Shown one piece after another: positions 18,805-27,869 of a stretch of DNA of 64,000 nt. Source of the DNA: CAZLYK01 sp964563495 (GTDB taxonomy: Bacteria; Acidobacteriota; Blastocatellia; RBC074); NCBI GenBank assembly GCA_964563495.1, contig CAZLYK010000007.1, forward strand, positions 1 through 64,000, read 5' to 3'. The position numbers were made by a program, and so were the translations under genes. Positions within the stretch are counted from its first letter, which is position 1. Each line of letters opens with the position of its first letter. The notes beneath the pieces are model-generated. The model was not told the DNA's origin and did not search any database. It was given only the letters and a program-made list of their open reading frames with translations.

Positions 18805-20460
18805 TTAGTCCTCAGCCGGCGGGCCGTAACCGCCTCCACCGGGTGTTTCAATCAGGAAGGAGTCCCCGCTTTTTGCCGAGATCGAGAATTTGCTGGGCAG
18901 GACGGTTCGTTTTCCATTACGGCCGATCAGGACGGTCCGGCCTTTCTCTCCGTCCCCACCGCCATTCAAGCCATAAGGCGCAATCTTGCGCCGGTCGGAG
19001 AGCAGTGAGACGCGCGCGTCGGTGAGCAGTTCGATCTCTCTGATCACCCCATCGCCGCCTCGGCGCCGCCCCTTCCCGCCGGAGCCGCGGCGGATGGCGT
19101 ATCGGCGCACTCTCAATGGATAGGCGTATTCGAGCGCCTCAATCGGCGTGTTGAGAGAGTTGGTCATATGCGTATGAACGGCCGACAGCCCGTCGGCTGC
19201 CGGTCGGGCGCCCATGCCGCCGGCAATCGTCTCGTAGTAAGCGAATTCTTGATTGAACCGGTGATCCCATCCGCCGATAGTCAGGTTATTCATCGTCCCC
19301 TGTGAGGCCGCCGGGATCTGCCGAGGCACGGCCTGAGCGAGAGCCTTGAAGAGGACATCGACGATTCGCTGTGACGTCTCAACATTGCCGCCAGCCACCG
19401 ACGCCGGCGGCAAGGCATTGACCACCGTCCCGGCCGGAGCAATCACCTCGACCGGGTCGATGATCCCTGCGCTCGCCGGAACATCGCCTGGAATCAGGCA
19501 CCGAAAGACGTAATAGGCAGCCGAGACTGTGATCGCCTCGACGGCGTTGACCGGGCCGCGAACCTGCGCTGAACTGCCGTTAAAATCCACTCGTGCGCGT
19601 TGACCGCGGATTTCGATCCTGACCGCGATCCGCACCGGATGATCGGATTCGCCATCATCATCGAGAAAGTCCGAAGCCTCGTAGATCCCGTCGGGAAGCG
19701 TGGCCAGTGTATGCCGCATCATGCGCCCGGAATAGTCCACCAGATGTCTCGCATACTCATCCGCTTCCTTGAAGCCGTATCGCTCGACGATCTCATGCAA
19801 ACGGTCGCTCCCGACTCTCAAAGCCCCGAGCTGAGCGGCAAAATCGCCCTCCCGCTCTTCCCTGCCGCGCACATTTGCCAGCAACAGATTGAAGATATCC
19901 CGGTCGATCTTTCCACCGCGCACGATTCGAATCGGCGGGATCCGAATTCCCTCCTGGTAAATCTCCGTCGCGGCTCCCATCGACCCGGGTGTGGCGCCTC
20001 CGATATCTGCGTGATGCGCCCGGTTGGCGACGAAGAAGAAGGGACTGGGCGGCGGGGCGACGGGGCGACGGGGCGATGCGGGAGTGCGATTTTTCTTCCC
20101 GTCCACCCGTCGCCCAGTCTCTTCTTCATCCGACGGTTCTCTCAGAAACACCGGCATGACCATGGTCACGTCCGGCAAATGCGTGCCTCCGGCATAGGGA
20201 TCGTTGAGGATCACCACGTCGCCCCTGCCGATCCGGCACTGCTCGATCGCGGCCTTCACCGACATCGGCATGGAGCCCAGATGCACGGGCATATGATCAC
20301 CCTGTGCGATCAATCGGCCACGCCGGTCGAAGACTGCACAGGAATAATCACGGCGCTCCTTGATGTTCGGAGAAAAAGCGGTGCGGCGTAAACTCAGCCC
20401 CATCTCTTCGGCGACCGAGGTGTAAAGCGACCGGTAGATCTCTAGTTTGATTGAGTCCAT
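18805..20460 (-). CDS. hyuB: Hydantoinase/oxoprolinase subunit B with an in-frame repeat insertion
   Basis: The 551-residue B subunit of an ATP-dependent N-methylhydantoinase/5-oxoprolinase/acetone-carboxylase-type enzyme. Conserved segments include AEEMGLSLRRTAFSPNIKER, GRGDVVILNDPYAGGTHLPD, ANRAHHADIGGATPGSMG and the C-terminal ETPGGGGYGPP. Between VMPVFL and FFVANRAHHAD, normally nearly adjacent, there is an extra Pro/Arg-rich stretch (about residues 110-141) encoded by a family B palindrome. The frame stays open and conserved motifs continue on both sides. It lies in one transcription unit with hyuA, with two unrelated genes between. The start touches the preceding stop. Confidence 0.9.
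   Translation of the reverse strand: MDSIKLEIYRSLYTSVAEEMGLSLRRTAFSPNIKERRDYSCAVFDRRGRLIAQGDHMPVHLGSMPMSVKAAIEQCRIGRGDVVILNDPYAGGTHLPDVTMVMPVFLREPSDEEETGRRVDGKKNRTPASPRRPVAPPPSPFFFVANRAHHADIGGATPGSMGAATEIYQEGIRIPPIRIVRGGKIDRDIFNLLLANVRGREEREGDFAAQLGALRVGSDRLHEIVERYGFKEADEYARHLVDYSGRMMRHTLATLPDGIYEASDFLDDDGESDHPVRIAVRIEIRGQRARVDFNGSSAQVRGPVNAVEAITVSAAYYVFRCLIPGDVPASAGIIDPVEVIAPAGTVVNALPPASVAGGNVETSQRIVDVLFKALAQAVPRQIPAASQGTMNNLTIGGWDHRFNQEFAYYETIAGGMGARPAADGLSAVHTHMTNSLNTPIEALEYAYPLRVRRYAIRRGSGGKGRRRGGDGVIREIELLTDARVSLLSDRRKIAPYGLNGGGDGEKGRTVLIGRNGKRTVLPSKFSISAKSGDSFLIETPGGGGYGPPAED
20043..20119. repeat. Family B palindrome inside the hydantoinase B gene
   Basis: Arms begin GACTGGGC (20043-20050) and end GCCCAGTC (20112-20119). 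Inside are tandem GGCGACGGGGCGACGGGGCG units like those at 1537-1633. The DNA is read in frame as an extra low-complexity segment of HyuB. Confidence 0.75.
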
Positions 20461-20475
20461 TCAATCCTGTCTGTT
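20461..20475. repeat. Family A fragment at the HEAT gene stop
   Basis: On the minus strand GAAACAGACAGGATTGA, matching the outer edge of the family A palindrome. The TGA stop of the HEAT-repeat gene (20461-20463) is made from it, and the ATG of hyuB follows at once. Confidence 0.55.
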
Positions 20476-21294
20476 TCTTCCCATCGAGGCCAGGGCTTCG
20501 GCGGCGACTTTCCGTACGCCCAGATCACGGTCACCGGTCGCCGCCTCTTCGAGCGCGGCGCGCGCCTCTTCCATATTGAAGGTGCCGAGCCAGTAGGCGG
20601 CTTTGCGACGAAAATCGGGGAAGTTGTGCTGCTTCAGAATCCCGATCAATTCATGATAACCGTTGCGGGTATTTTTCAGTTCCGCGGCGGTTGCCTGCGC
20701 GATCCGGCGAAACCCCTCATTGTCGTGATCCAGGAACTGGAAGAGAAAACCGATCGCCTTTCTGGAGAAACGAACGTCGCGAAATTGATTGACCACGAGA
20801 ATGCCAAGGCATCGCGCCCGCAGATCTCCCTCTTCGCTCACTTTTTTCTCGCCCGGATTGACCAGCACATTCAGGACCGCGTTGTTCGACTGGTAGACCT
20901 GAAACGAGCCGAGCGTTCGCGCGAGCGAGGCCCTGACGCGCCAGTCCGAATCGCTCAAAGCCTCGATCAGCGGCTCGATCGACTCCTGGTCGCCGAGTTG
21001 CCCCAACGCTTCAACCGCGGCTATCCGCACCATGGCAGCTTCGTCTTTAAGCATCCCAATCAACGGTCCAACTGCGCGCGAATCACAGATTCCGGCCAGC
21101 CGCGAGGCGGCATTGAGCCGCTTCTGCGGATCCTTGTCCTTGAGCGCATTGATCGCGGGTAAAGCGGCATGATCGCGGTCTTGCCGCGATGAACACTGCT
21201 GATAGAGAGCCATGGCTTTGATTGTGTCGATCTGGGCCGCCGGGGCCTGGGCTTGCACAATCAAGATCAAACCGTATAAAACGCCGAAAAACAT
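20461..21294 (-). CDS. Exported HEAT-repeat protein
   Basis: 277 residues with a Sec signal (MFFGVLYGLILIVQAQAPAA). The mature protein is made of HEAT/PBS-lyase-like repeats with recurring GDQESIEPLIEALSDSDWRV and AAVEALGQLG helices, and at the C terminus TGDRDLGVRKVAAEALASMG. Such solenoids bind other proteins; no catalytic residue is visible. It sits between an unknown TAT protein and hyuB on one strand with gaps of 0-15 nt, so it is probably part of the same operon. The last codons (RNRQD-stop) come from a dispersed repeat, which suggests that the original C terminus was replaced. Confidence 0.8.
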   Translation of the reverse strand: MFFGVLYGLILIVQAQAPAAQIDTIKAMALYQQCSSRQDRDHAALPAINALKDKDPQKRLNAASRLAGICDSRAVGPLIGMLKDEAAMVRIAAVEALGQLGDQESIEPLIEALSDSDWRVRASLARTLGSFQVYQSNNAVLNVLVNPGEKKVSEEGDLRARCLGILVVNQFRDVRFSRKAIGFLFQFLDHDNEGFRRIAQATAAELKNTRNGYHELIGILKQHNFPDFRRKAAYWLGTFNMEEARAALEEAATGDRDLGVRKVAAEALASMGRNRQD

Positions 21295-21309
21295 CTTGTT
21301 TCTTCACTC

Positions 21310-22686
21310 TTAAGCTATCGTATCCGGATTCTGCGGTGTGAGCAGTTTCATTGCGCGGGCTGCGTGGCCCAGTGCAATGACCACATCGCTCAGGAATTTG
21401 TCGCCCTGCCCGGGCGCTCTCATCATTTGATCGACGGTCTTGCGCAGTTCGCCCCAGTCGAGGGCGCGCATTTTGACCAGTGTCTGATAGAGGGCCTGTT
21501 CGCCCGCTTGAATCCGTCGTTCCTGAGCCGCAGTCAAGGTCGTCAGCCGGTGAAGTTTGGCGTAATTGATCGCCTCAAAGGCGTGTCCGTAAAACTTGAC
21601 CAGCGCACGGGATCGTGTGGCCTCGACGACGAACGGCGGATACCCCTGCTGCTGGTCGTAATCCTGGTTGATCGCTTCCGCTTCGCTCTTTAAACGATAG
21701 GTCGCCAGATCCAGCATCTGCCCTGCTCGCTCCGCCAGGTTGTCCTTCCGGTAGCCGTGCCTGAGGCAAGAGAGAAAACCGTAAACCGAGTGGAGCCCAA
21801 AACAACTGTACTTCTTGATCTCATCCCGGAAAGCTTTCGGCGCAATCTCTCCACGCTCCATCTCCTGCCGGCCGAGCGCGCAGGTGGCCTCGTATTCGGC
21901 CAACCCGCGATCGGCTACCTGTGCCAGATCGATCGTCTCGCCATACGCATTGGTCCACCTCGAACTTTCCGGCGGCATGAGAATCGAGAAAGCGATCAAT
22001 CCCCAGGGGAGATGCTCGTGCACCAGTTCACCCCGCAGATCCGCGGTCTGGCGCGGCGGGAAGTAAGCCGTATCGTAACGATACTGGTTGGCGTCATACC
22101 TGAAGAGGTCCTTCGGATCGCAGCGGAAGAGCGCTTTCCCGCTCTCGGCAAGGTCGTCCAAAGTAAAGCGCACGCCGCCGGCGATCACCGGTTGGTCCTG
22201 ACTGACGCCGGCTTCGAGAAAGGTTTTGAGGAAGCTGTTCTCGTGAACCTCAGCCGCGCGCGTGAAATAGAGATAGCGCTTGCCGTTGACCTCTTTGTCT
22301 GCCGCAAAGCGTGAGCATAGATAGTCAACCGCATTGGTTCCATCCGCCAGTTTGAAGCCCTTCCCGAAACCGCGCACCGCGTGGATCAGAACCGAAGGGT
22401 TGTTCAACTCGCGAGCGTAGTGCTCGAGCATCTGGTTGACCGCACGCAGAGCATTGGGATAATCGGCCGGGAGCGTCACCGGCGCCAGATTCCCACCGCC
22501 GCTTTGCCGGCCCGACGGCGGTTTTCCCGACTCGGATCTATCGAACCAGCCGGCCCTGTAAGCCCCGGCCAGACCGGCACCCGCCGCGGCAATTGCTCCC
22601 GCCCCGAGCAGGATGAATTTTCGTCGCCCGGTATCCTCCGGGTGCGTCGCTTCTCTGTCTTTTTTAACAACCTTCTTTTTACTCAT
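21310..22686 (-). CDS. TAT-signal protein of unknown function
   Basis: 458 residues. A Lys-rich start is followed by a twin-arginine-like signal (GRRKFILLGAGAIAAAGAGL, about 21-40), pointing to periplasmic export of a folded, possibly cofactor-bearing protein. The body is mostly helical, with RGELVHEHLPWGLIAFSILM, KYSCFGLHSVYGFLSCLRHG and FVVEATRSRALVKFYGHAFE. His and Cys residues in these segments could bind a metal, but I recognise no family. It lies 10 nt after hyuA and 15 nt before the HEAT gene, so co-expression with the hydantoinase-like enzyme is likely. Confidence 0.7.
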   Translation of the reverse strand: MSKKKVVKKDREATHPEDTGRRKFILLGAGAIAAAGAGLAGAYRAGWFDRSESGKPPSGRQSGGGNLAPVTLPADYPNALRAVNQMLEHYARELNNPSVLIHAVRGFGKGFKLADGTNAVDYLCSRFAADKEVNGKRYLYFTRAAEVHENSFLKTFLEAGVSQDQPVIAGGVRFTLDDLAESGKALFRCDPKDLFRYDANQYRYDTAYFPPRQTADLRGELVHEHLPWGLIAFSILMPPESSRWTNAYGETIDLAQVADRGLAEYEATCALGRQEMERGEIAPKAFRDEIKKYSCFGLHSVYGFLSCLRHGYRKDNLAERAGQMLDLATYRLKSEAEAINQDYDQQQGYPPFVVEATRSRALVKFYGHAFEAINYAKLHRLTTLTAAQERRIQAGEQALYQTLVKMRALDWGELRKTVDQMMRAPGQGDKFLSDVVIALGHAARAMKLLTPQNPDTIA

Positions 22687-22696
22687 GACTTTCTGC

Positions 22697-24820
22697 TCAA
22701 CTAAAAACGAGCGGCTGGGAACTTAAGTCAGAGCCGTTACTTGTGTCAAGCATCAGGTTTCCCCAGCGATCCACCGAAGCCGTCCACCCCGGCGGGATGA
22801 GGTTGGTCGAACCGTATTCGATCAGGATCGCCGGCGAATTGATCAGCGCTCCGGGCCTCAATCCGGCTCGATCATAAACTGCCGCGCTCCGCCTTTTTTC
22901 GCCTAACCAGATCATGGACTTTCTCTCCGGCTCGGGGGTGTAGGGTTTGTATCTGCCGGCGCGTTTGAGCGCGGGTTTCCCGGTCAAGCCGACTCCACGC
23001 AAGCGAAGGCTGACGATCTCGACCGCACGGTCGGGATTGGAGTGGCCGTATCTTTCCCCGTGAGCGCGATGGAAGATCGCGACCGCACTCTCACCGGCAG
23101 GGACCTCAAGCTCGAACGATTGTCCGCGGTATCGCATGGCCAGGGTCCTGATCAATTTGATCTGAGCCCGGGTCAACCCCTCAGACTGCAAATCGCGGAC
23201 CGCCTGTTTTTCCAGCGAGGCAAACTCCTTCTTGATCTGCCCGGGCATCCTCGAACCTTCGACTGCCAGCATGACCGTCCGCGAGTAATCCTTGACCACA
23301 TCGGCCAGCAGAACCCCGAGCGCCGAGAAAGCCCCTGGATAAGCCGGTATCAGGACGCGTGGGATGCGTAGGGCCGACGCCAGTGCAGCCGCGTGCAGAC
23401 CGCCCGCCCCGCCGAAACTGACGAGGGTGAATCGTCGCGGATCGTGACCGCGTTCGACCGAAACCAGACGCAGCGCCCGTTCCATATTTGAATTGGCCAC
23501 GCGGATCACCCCCAGGGCGGCCTGCTCTCTCGTCACGCGCCGCGACGATGCTCGCGACATCTCGATCGCCAGCTCTTCAATCACACCTGCAGCTCGCGGT
23601 AGGTCGAGCTTCATCTCGCCGCTCAACAGCCCGGCCCCGGCGAACCTTCCCAAAACCAGGTTCGCATCGGTCACAGTCGCCCTGGTCCCCTTGCCATAAC
23701 AGGCCGGGCCGGGATCAGCGCCGGCAGATTCGGGTCCGACGCGCAGTGCTCCGCCGGTATCGACATACGCGATCGAACCGCCCCCCGCCCCGACCGTATG
23801 TATATCCAGAATCGGAACCGCCACCGGCAGGCCGGTGATCTGAGCCTCATTCGTCGTCTGAGCCGCCCCGCGACACAACGCGACATCGGTCGATGTCCCG
23901 CCCATATCGAATGTCAGAATGTCGCCGAAACCGGCCAAGCCCGCCACTTGCGTCGCGGCGACCACCCCCCCGGCCGGACCGGAAAGAATGGTTCTGACCG
24001 GTTCACGCGAGGCCGTCTCGGCCGAAATCGACCCCCCGGAGGATTGCATGATCCGCAGGCGGCCTGGTCTCAGTTTGTCGAACCTGAGTGAAAGCTCATC
24101 CGCCAGGTTGCCCAGGTAACGGCTGACCCTCGGCGCCAGGTAGGCATTGATCGCCACCGTCGATATCCGCTCGTATTCACGATATTCCGGGAGGATCTGA
24201 TGCGAGATCGAAACCGGCACCCCAAGCCCGGCCAGCGCCTCAGCCACCGCCGATTCGTGTTCCGGATTCGCAAAGGAGAAGATCAAAGCTACCGCGATCG
24301 ATTCGACCCCCGCTCGGTTGACTCTCTTGACCAGCCGATCCAGCTCGCTTCGTGTCAATCGCTCGATCACTTTTGAATCGGCGCCGATCCGCTCGCTCAC
24401 TCCAAACCGCAGCTCTCGTGGAATGAGCGGGTCTGGTCGCACGACCTGCAGGTTGTACAGATCAGGCCTCGCCTGCCGCCCGATCTCGATCACATCTTCA
24501 TACCCGGCGGTCGTGACCAGCGCCGTCCTCGCCCCCTTTCGCTCGAGCAAGGCGTTTGTCGCTACGGTCGTCCCGTGAACAATCTCAAATTTTGGGGGCG
24601 AGACATCCAGGACCGATCTCAGCTCATCGAAGACCCGGGCCAAACCGGCCAGTATCGCCGCTTCCGGCGCCTGCGGCGTGGATGGAACTTTGAAACTTAG
24701 TTCGAATTCATTGAAAATTGCAATAAAGTCCGTAAATGTCCCGCCCGTGTCCACGCCGATTCGCAGCAAATTGGGTTTTAGACTTTGCCTCTTGATCATT
24801 TCATTTTTAATGATAGACAC
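22697..24820 (-). CDS. hyuA: Hydantoinase/oxoprolinase subunit A
   Basis: The 707-residue ATP-binding A subunit of an N-methylhydantoinase/5-oxoprolinase-type amidase, working with HyuB. Motifs of the actin-like ATPase fold are IGVDTGGTFTDFIAIF near the start, HGTTVATNALLERKGARTAL, SGPAGGVVAATQVAG, FDMGGTSTDVALCRG and VSFGGAGGLHAAALA. The start is uncertain. The GTG at 24820 and the ATG at 24799 both lack a clear ribosome site. It is the first gene of a four-gene unit hyuA - TAT protein - HEAT protein - hyuB. The substrate cannot be read from sequence. Confidence 0.92.
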   Translation of the reverse strand: MSIIKNEMIKRQSLKPNLLRIGVDTGGTFTDFIAIFNEFELSFKVPSTPQAPEAAILAGLARVFDELRSVLDVSPPKFEIVHGTTVATNALLERKGARTALVTTAGYEDVIEIGRQARPDLYNLQVVRPDPLIPRELRFGVSERIGADSKVIERLTRSELDRLVKRVNRAGVESIAVALIFSFANPEHESAVAEALAGLGVPVSISHQILPEYREYERISTVAINAYLAPRVSRYLGNLADELSLRFDKLRPGRLRIMQSSGGSISAETASREPVRTILSGPAGGVVAATQVAGLAGFGDILTFDMGGTSTDVALCRGAAQTTNEAQITGLPVAVPILDIHTVGAGGGSIAYVDTGGALRVGPESAGADPGPACYGKGTRATVTDANLVLGRFAGAGLLSGEMKLDLPRAAGVIEELAIEMSRASSRRVTREQAALGVIRVANSNMERALRLVSVERGHDPRRFTLVSFGGAGGLHAAALASALRIPRVLIPAYPGAFSALGVLLADVVKDYSRTVMLAVEGSRMPGQIKKEFASLEKQAVRDLQSEGLTRAQIKLIRTLAMRYRGQSFELEVPAGESAVAIFHRAHGERYGHSNPDRAVEIVSLRLRGVGLTGKPALKRAGRYKPYTPEPERKSMIWLGEKRRSAAVYDRAGLRPGALINSPAILIEYGSTNLIPPGWTASVDRWGNLMLDTSNGSDLSSQPLVFS

Positions 24821-25041
24821 TCGTTTAATGACCAGTTCAACGAACCTTGAAAAATAATGAAACCAAACCCAGACGAAGGCGTTTAGGACACCTGAGTTTG
24901 CGTGATGCGCTCGGAGCGAAAGTTGAGCTCACTGGGGAATTTTCGACGAGCGCATTGCGCGAGGACCAAACACATCGCTGGACGGCGTGGAAACTTCAGT
25001 TTTATCCGGCTCGTCGGTTTCGTCATTCCTCACTTGACAGC

Positions 25042-25070
25042 TTGACGCAACTCGACATCTGAGACAATAT
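25042..25070 (+). promoter_or_regulatory. Putative promoter in the divergent hyuA/exported-protein interval
   Basis: TTGACG (25042-25047), a 17-nt spacer and CAATAT (25065-25070), about 155 nt before the start at 25226. The whole 24821-25225 interval (405 nt) otherwise shows no gene I can support and must also hold the hyuA promoter. Confidence 0.3.
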
Positions 25071-25225
25071 CCTTTTTTGAGTTTGCGAACTTTTCTTCAA
25101 TCGCACTCGCCCCATGGATTTCGATCTCGCTTTTGACTAAGCCGATCAAAAGCACAAAGATAATCTCACGACTCCCTGATTACCCCGATCATATTCCGCA
25201 TGGCAGGAAGATTGCACATTTCGAG

Positions 25226-25756
25226 ATGAGCAGGAAACTTTCAATCGCGGCACCGGCATTTTGTTGCTTATTGATTGTGAGTCTGGCGGTCAAGGCCGAG
25301 GACGGCAAACCCGTGATTCAGACCACCGCGCCGAGGTTGACGGCGGCTGCGATCAACGGTTTTCAGATCGAGGGACTGGCGACATTCACGATGACGGCGG
25401 CAAATTTCGATGATACGGTGACCGGCATTTTTATCTACACCCTGTCAGACGATTCCCGGCGAAAGCTCGCCCGGGCGACCGGCCAGGATTTGAGCGTGAC
25501 GCCGGCGAGCCTGACCAAAAAAGACGTGATCGCCGGCTTTAAGAAGGGGACGTCCTGCCCAAAGATTCAACTGGCCTTCGCCGCGTTCGAACTCGAGGCC
25601 ATGAACCGGAAAATATCCTTTGATCGCGTTGTGCTTGACTTCAACGAGACCACTGAAGAGATGCCGCAGCTGCTTTGCGCCTGGACCAGGCAGATCAATG
25701 CAAACCGCCATCGTCGCGGAATTATTGCGGCTATCAATAAATTATTGCGGATTTGA
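25226..25756 (+). CDS. Exported protein, paralog of the next gene
   Basis: 176 residues from the ATG at 25226, chosen because it begins a good Sec signal (MSRKLSIAAPAFCCLLIVSL). The mature part aligns along its whole length with the next gene: TTAPRL/TTAPKL, FTMTAANFDDTVTGIF/FTVTAANSDDTVAGVF, KKDVIAGFKKGT/RKDVIASFQKGT, and a basic end INANRHRRGIIAAIN/INGGRARRGIISRVN. The family is unknown to me. It looks like a small beta-rich periplasmic domain followed by an Arg-rich amphipathic tail. The pair arose by tandem duplication. Confidence 0.7.
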   Translation: MSRKLSIAAPAFCCLLIVSLAVKAEDGKPVIQTTAPRLTAAAINGFQIEGLATFTMTAANFDDTVTGIFIYTLSDDSRRKLARATGQDLSVTPASLTKKDVIAGFKKGTSCPKIQLAFAAFELEAMNRKISFDRVVLDFNETTEEMPQLLCAWTRQINANRHRRGIIAAINKLLRI

Positions 25757-25872
25757 AATTGCAGCTTCGAATCCCCAAGACGCTATCTTGTGCTGCAGCA
25801 AATTATTCGATCGCTGTCGATGATCTGCGATCACGAAGCAATCCCCTTGAAAAAGGTAACGAATGTCCTAGG

Positions 25873-25884
25873 AGGTTATAACCT
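25873..25884. promoter_or_regulatory. Perfect palindrome overlapping a ribosome site
   Basis: AGGTTATAACCT is a perfect 12-nt palindrome overlapping the GGAGG before the second paralog (start 25889). It has no loop, so it is more likely a dimeric-protein operator than an RNA hairpin. Confidence 0.35.
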
Positions 25885-25888
25885 AATC

Positions 25889-26488
25889 ATGAGCACCAAA
25901 TTTTTGAGTGTCATTTTGACTTGCATCTGTTTGCTTACGATCAACGCCGTTGTCAATGCTCAGGAACCCGCCGTTCAGCCAAAGCCCGTCGCCTACACGA
26001 CCGCACCGAAGCTGGTGGTGGCCAAGCTGAAGAGCGGCGATCAGGATGCATATGAAGTCCGCGGCAAGGTCACCTTCACCGTCACCGCGGCTAACTCAGA
26101 CGACACCGTGGCCGGCGTCTTCAACTACGCCATCCCGGATGACGCTCGCCAGAAGATCGCTTCGATGTCGGGCAAGCCGATGACCTCGGTTCCGGCGAAC
26201 TTCACGCGCAAAGATGTAATCGCGAGCTTCCAGAAAGGTACTGCCGCTCCGGTGATCCATCTCGAAATCAACCCGATGGACGTTGATGTCGCGGGCGTCA
26301 AGATGGCGTTTACACGCGTCGTGCTCGATATCAACGGCCGCGAGCCGGGCACGGTTGCGAAATACAGTAAAGAGGAGATGGAAGTTCTCTTCACCGTCTG
26401 GGCCCGCCAGATCAATGGCGGCCGCGCCCGTCGCGGAATCATTTCGCGCGTCAACCGCGTGATCAACGGCGAAGCGGATCCGCAATAA
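25889..26488 (+). CDS. Exported protein, second copy of a tandem pair
   Basis: 199 residues from the ATG at 25889 with a Sec signal (MSTKFLSVILTCICLLTINA, cleavage after VNA). It shares the conserved core of its upstream neighbour and ends RQINGGRARRGIISRVNRVI. No enzyme motif is visible. The extra N-terminal KPVAYTT and the longer C terminus distinguish it from the first copy. Identity between the two is moderate, so the duplication is old. A GTGGAG/CTCCAC hairpin nested in a larger inverted repeat follows the stop. Confidence 0.72.
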   Translation: MSTKFLSVILTCICLLTINAVVNAQEPAVQPKPVAYTTAPKLVVAKLKSGDQDAYEVRGKVTFTVTAANSDDTVAGVFNYAIPDDARQKIASMSGKPMTSVPANFTRKDVIASFQKGTAAPVIHLEINPMDVDVAGVKMAFTRVVLDINGREPGTVAKYSKEEMEVLFTVWARQINGGRARRGIISRVNRVINGEADPQ

Positions 26489-26504
26489 CGCTTCCGTTAT
26501 CAAG

Positions 26505-26592
26505 TTTGTGGGTGCAGTGAAATCCGATGGGCGTTGGGGTGTGGAGGGGCACCAGACCTCGCCGCTCCACCTGGTCTAACTTCACCCACAAA
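26505..26592. terminator. Nested hairpin after the tandem paralogs
   Basis: Outer arms TTTGTGGGTG (26505-26514) and CACCCACAAA (26583-26592), inner arms GTGGAG (26541-26546) and CTCCAC (26565-26570). It starts 17 nt after the stop codon. It is terminator-like without a T tract, and could be a single-copy relic of another dispersed repeat. Confidence 0.5.
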
Positions 26593-26690
26593 GCCCTTCC
26601 GGGCGCAGGCAGTTGGCGATTGAGGGTTGGCAATCAAGATTGATAGGCTTAAGATTGATTGTCGATCGTCAAGCGGCAACTGCCTTTTTT

Positions 26691-27869
26691 ATGACCGGAT
26701 TTGCCAGTACCCATGCCTTTTTCCTTTTGATTTTAGCCTTTGCGGCCGGGTCGATATCCGTTCCAACGCATGCCCTCAGCCCGATCCGCCAACCAAACCC
26801 TCTAGACCTTGAGTATTTGACCGGTCAGCAAGTGGTCTTGACCGGGGGGGTGGAGATCAACAACGACCATTTGAGGCTCAACCTGACCAACGAATCGGCT
26901 CGCGAATTCCGCGGCTTCGCTCGGATCAGTCTGGGCAGCGACAGTGAACAAAAAGAGATTGGGATGGCGGCCTTGACGCTCCCTCCGCAAGAGACGAGTC
27001 TCCTCAAACTGGCCTCGGTTGTGGTCTCGGGCAGCCATTACACGCTGGCGATCTTCGATCAAGAGCTGAAGCTCGTTCTCTTCAGAATCGCGCCGATCAA
27101 ACGCGTCTCCGACTCGACGCCTGAGATCGCCGTCCAGTTGACGCCGGTTTCGACAAAGCCTGCCAGGTCCAATCCGGCGATCACAGCTTCTTCCGCTAAC
27201 CGTCCCGCCTCCGCCGCGACAACCGTCCAAGTCGACCCAGCCAATACCGTCCCGGAAACTGTCGAAATACAGATCCAGCCCCGCCTGCTCGCAGGCGAGT
27301 CGCCGGCGGATCCCTACATCCTCGCCTTCGAACTCGTCGCCCAGCGACCCATCAACGACGCGACCATGACGGTCACCATCGGCAGTCTCAAAGAGAGCAA
27401 ACCGGTCAGCATCAATCGTCAATCGAGCCTCCAATTCAAAATGCCCGAATTTCTCCAGGACCAGCGCATCAGCTATCAGCTGACGCACAAGAATGGCCGG
27501 CTGCTGGCAAAGGGCGAAACCGACATCGGGCAACTCATGACCGACGATGTCATCACCGTCGCTGAAGTCCAAACCGACCGCCCCTCTTATGAGTTGGGAG
27601 ATTCGGCGCGATTGACCGTCGTTCTCGAAGGCAGATCTCCGAAAGGGTATCGTCTGGAAGTGACGGCCAAAGACGGCCGGGGTAATGTCTTTTTCCGCGA
27701 TCAGCGACTCGGTGGAGCCAACGATCAGGCGACCCCGCAGGAATTCAACATCAACCTGCCCCGCGACCTGACTCTTCCGCTGATCTTCGATTACAAAGTC
27801 TACGACGTTGAATCCAGCCAATTGTTTGACTCCGGCGATCATGAAATTACAATCAGCAAACCGAATTGA
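26691..27869 (+). CDS. Large exported beta-domain protein
   Basis: 392 residues from the ATG at 26691, chosen because it starts a signal peptide (TGFASTHAFFLLILAFAAGS). Two immunoglobulin-like regions are suggested by strand patterns. The N-terminal one is VVLTGGVEINNDHLRLNLTN. A later one near the C terminus, VQTDRPSYELGDSARLTVVL, resembles macroglobulin-type MG domains. A Ser/Ala/Pro linker (about 175-215) joins them. It has no catalytic motif and is likely a surface or periplasmic structural protein. The ribosome site is weak, so the start is only probable. Confidence 0.6.
   Translation: MTGFASTHAFFLLILAFAAGSISVPTHALSPIRQPNPLDLEYLTGQQVVLTGGVEINNDHLRLNLTNESAREFRGFARISLGSDSEQKEIGMAALTLPPQETSLLKLASVVVSGSHYTLAIFDQELKLVLFRIAPIKRVSDSTPEIAVQLTPVSTKPARSNPAITASSANRPASAATTVQVDPANTVPETVEIQIQPRLLAGESPADPYILAFELVAQRPINDATMTVTIGSLKESKPVSINRQSSLQFKMPEFLQDQRISYQLTHKNGRLLAKGETDIGQLMTDDVITVAEVQTDRPSYELGDSARLTVVLEGRSPKGYRLEVTAKDGRGNVFFRDQRLGGANDQATPQEFNINLPRDLTLPLIFDYKVYDVESSQLFDSGDHEITISKPN

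Noticed and set aside
24847..25062. 71-residue plus-strand open frame in the hyuA upstream region
   Set aside because: No ribosome site and no recognisable features. It lies in a divergent promoter interval.
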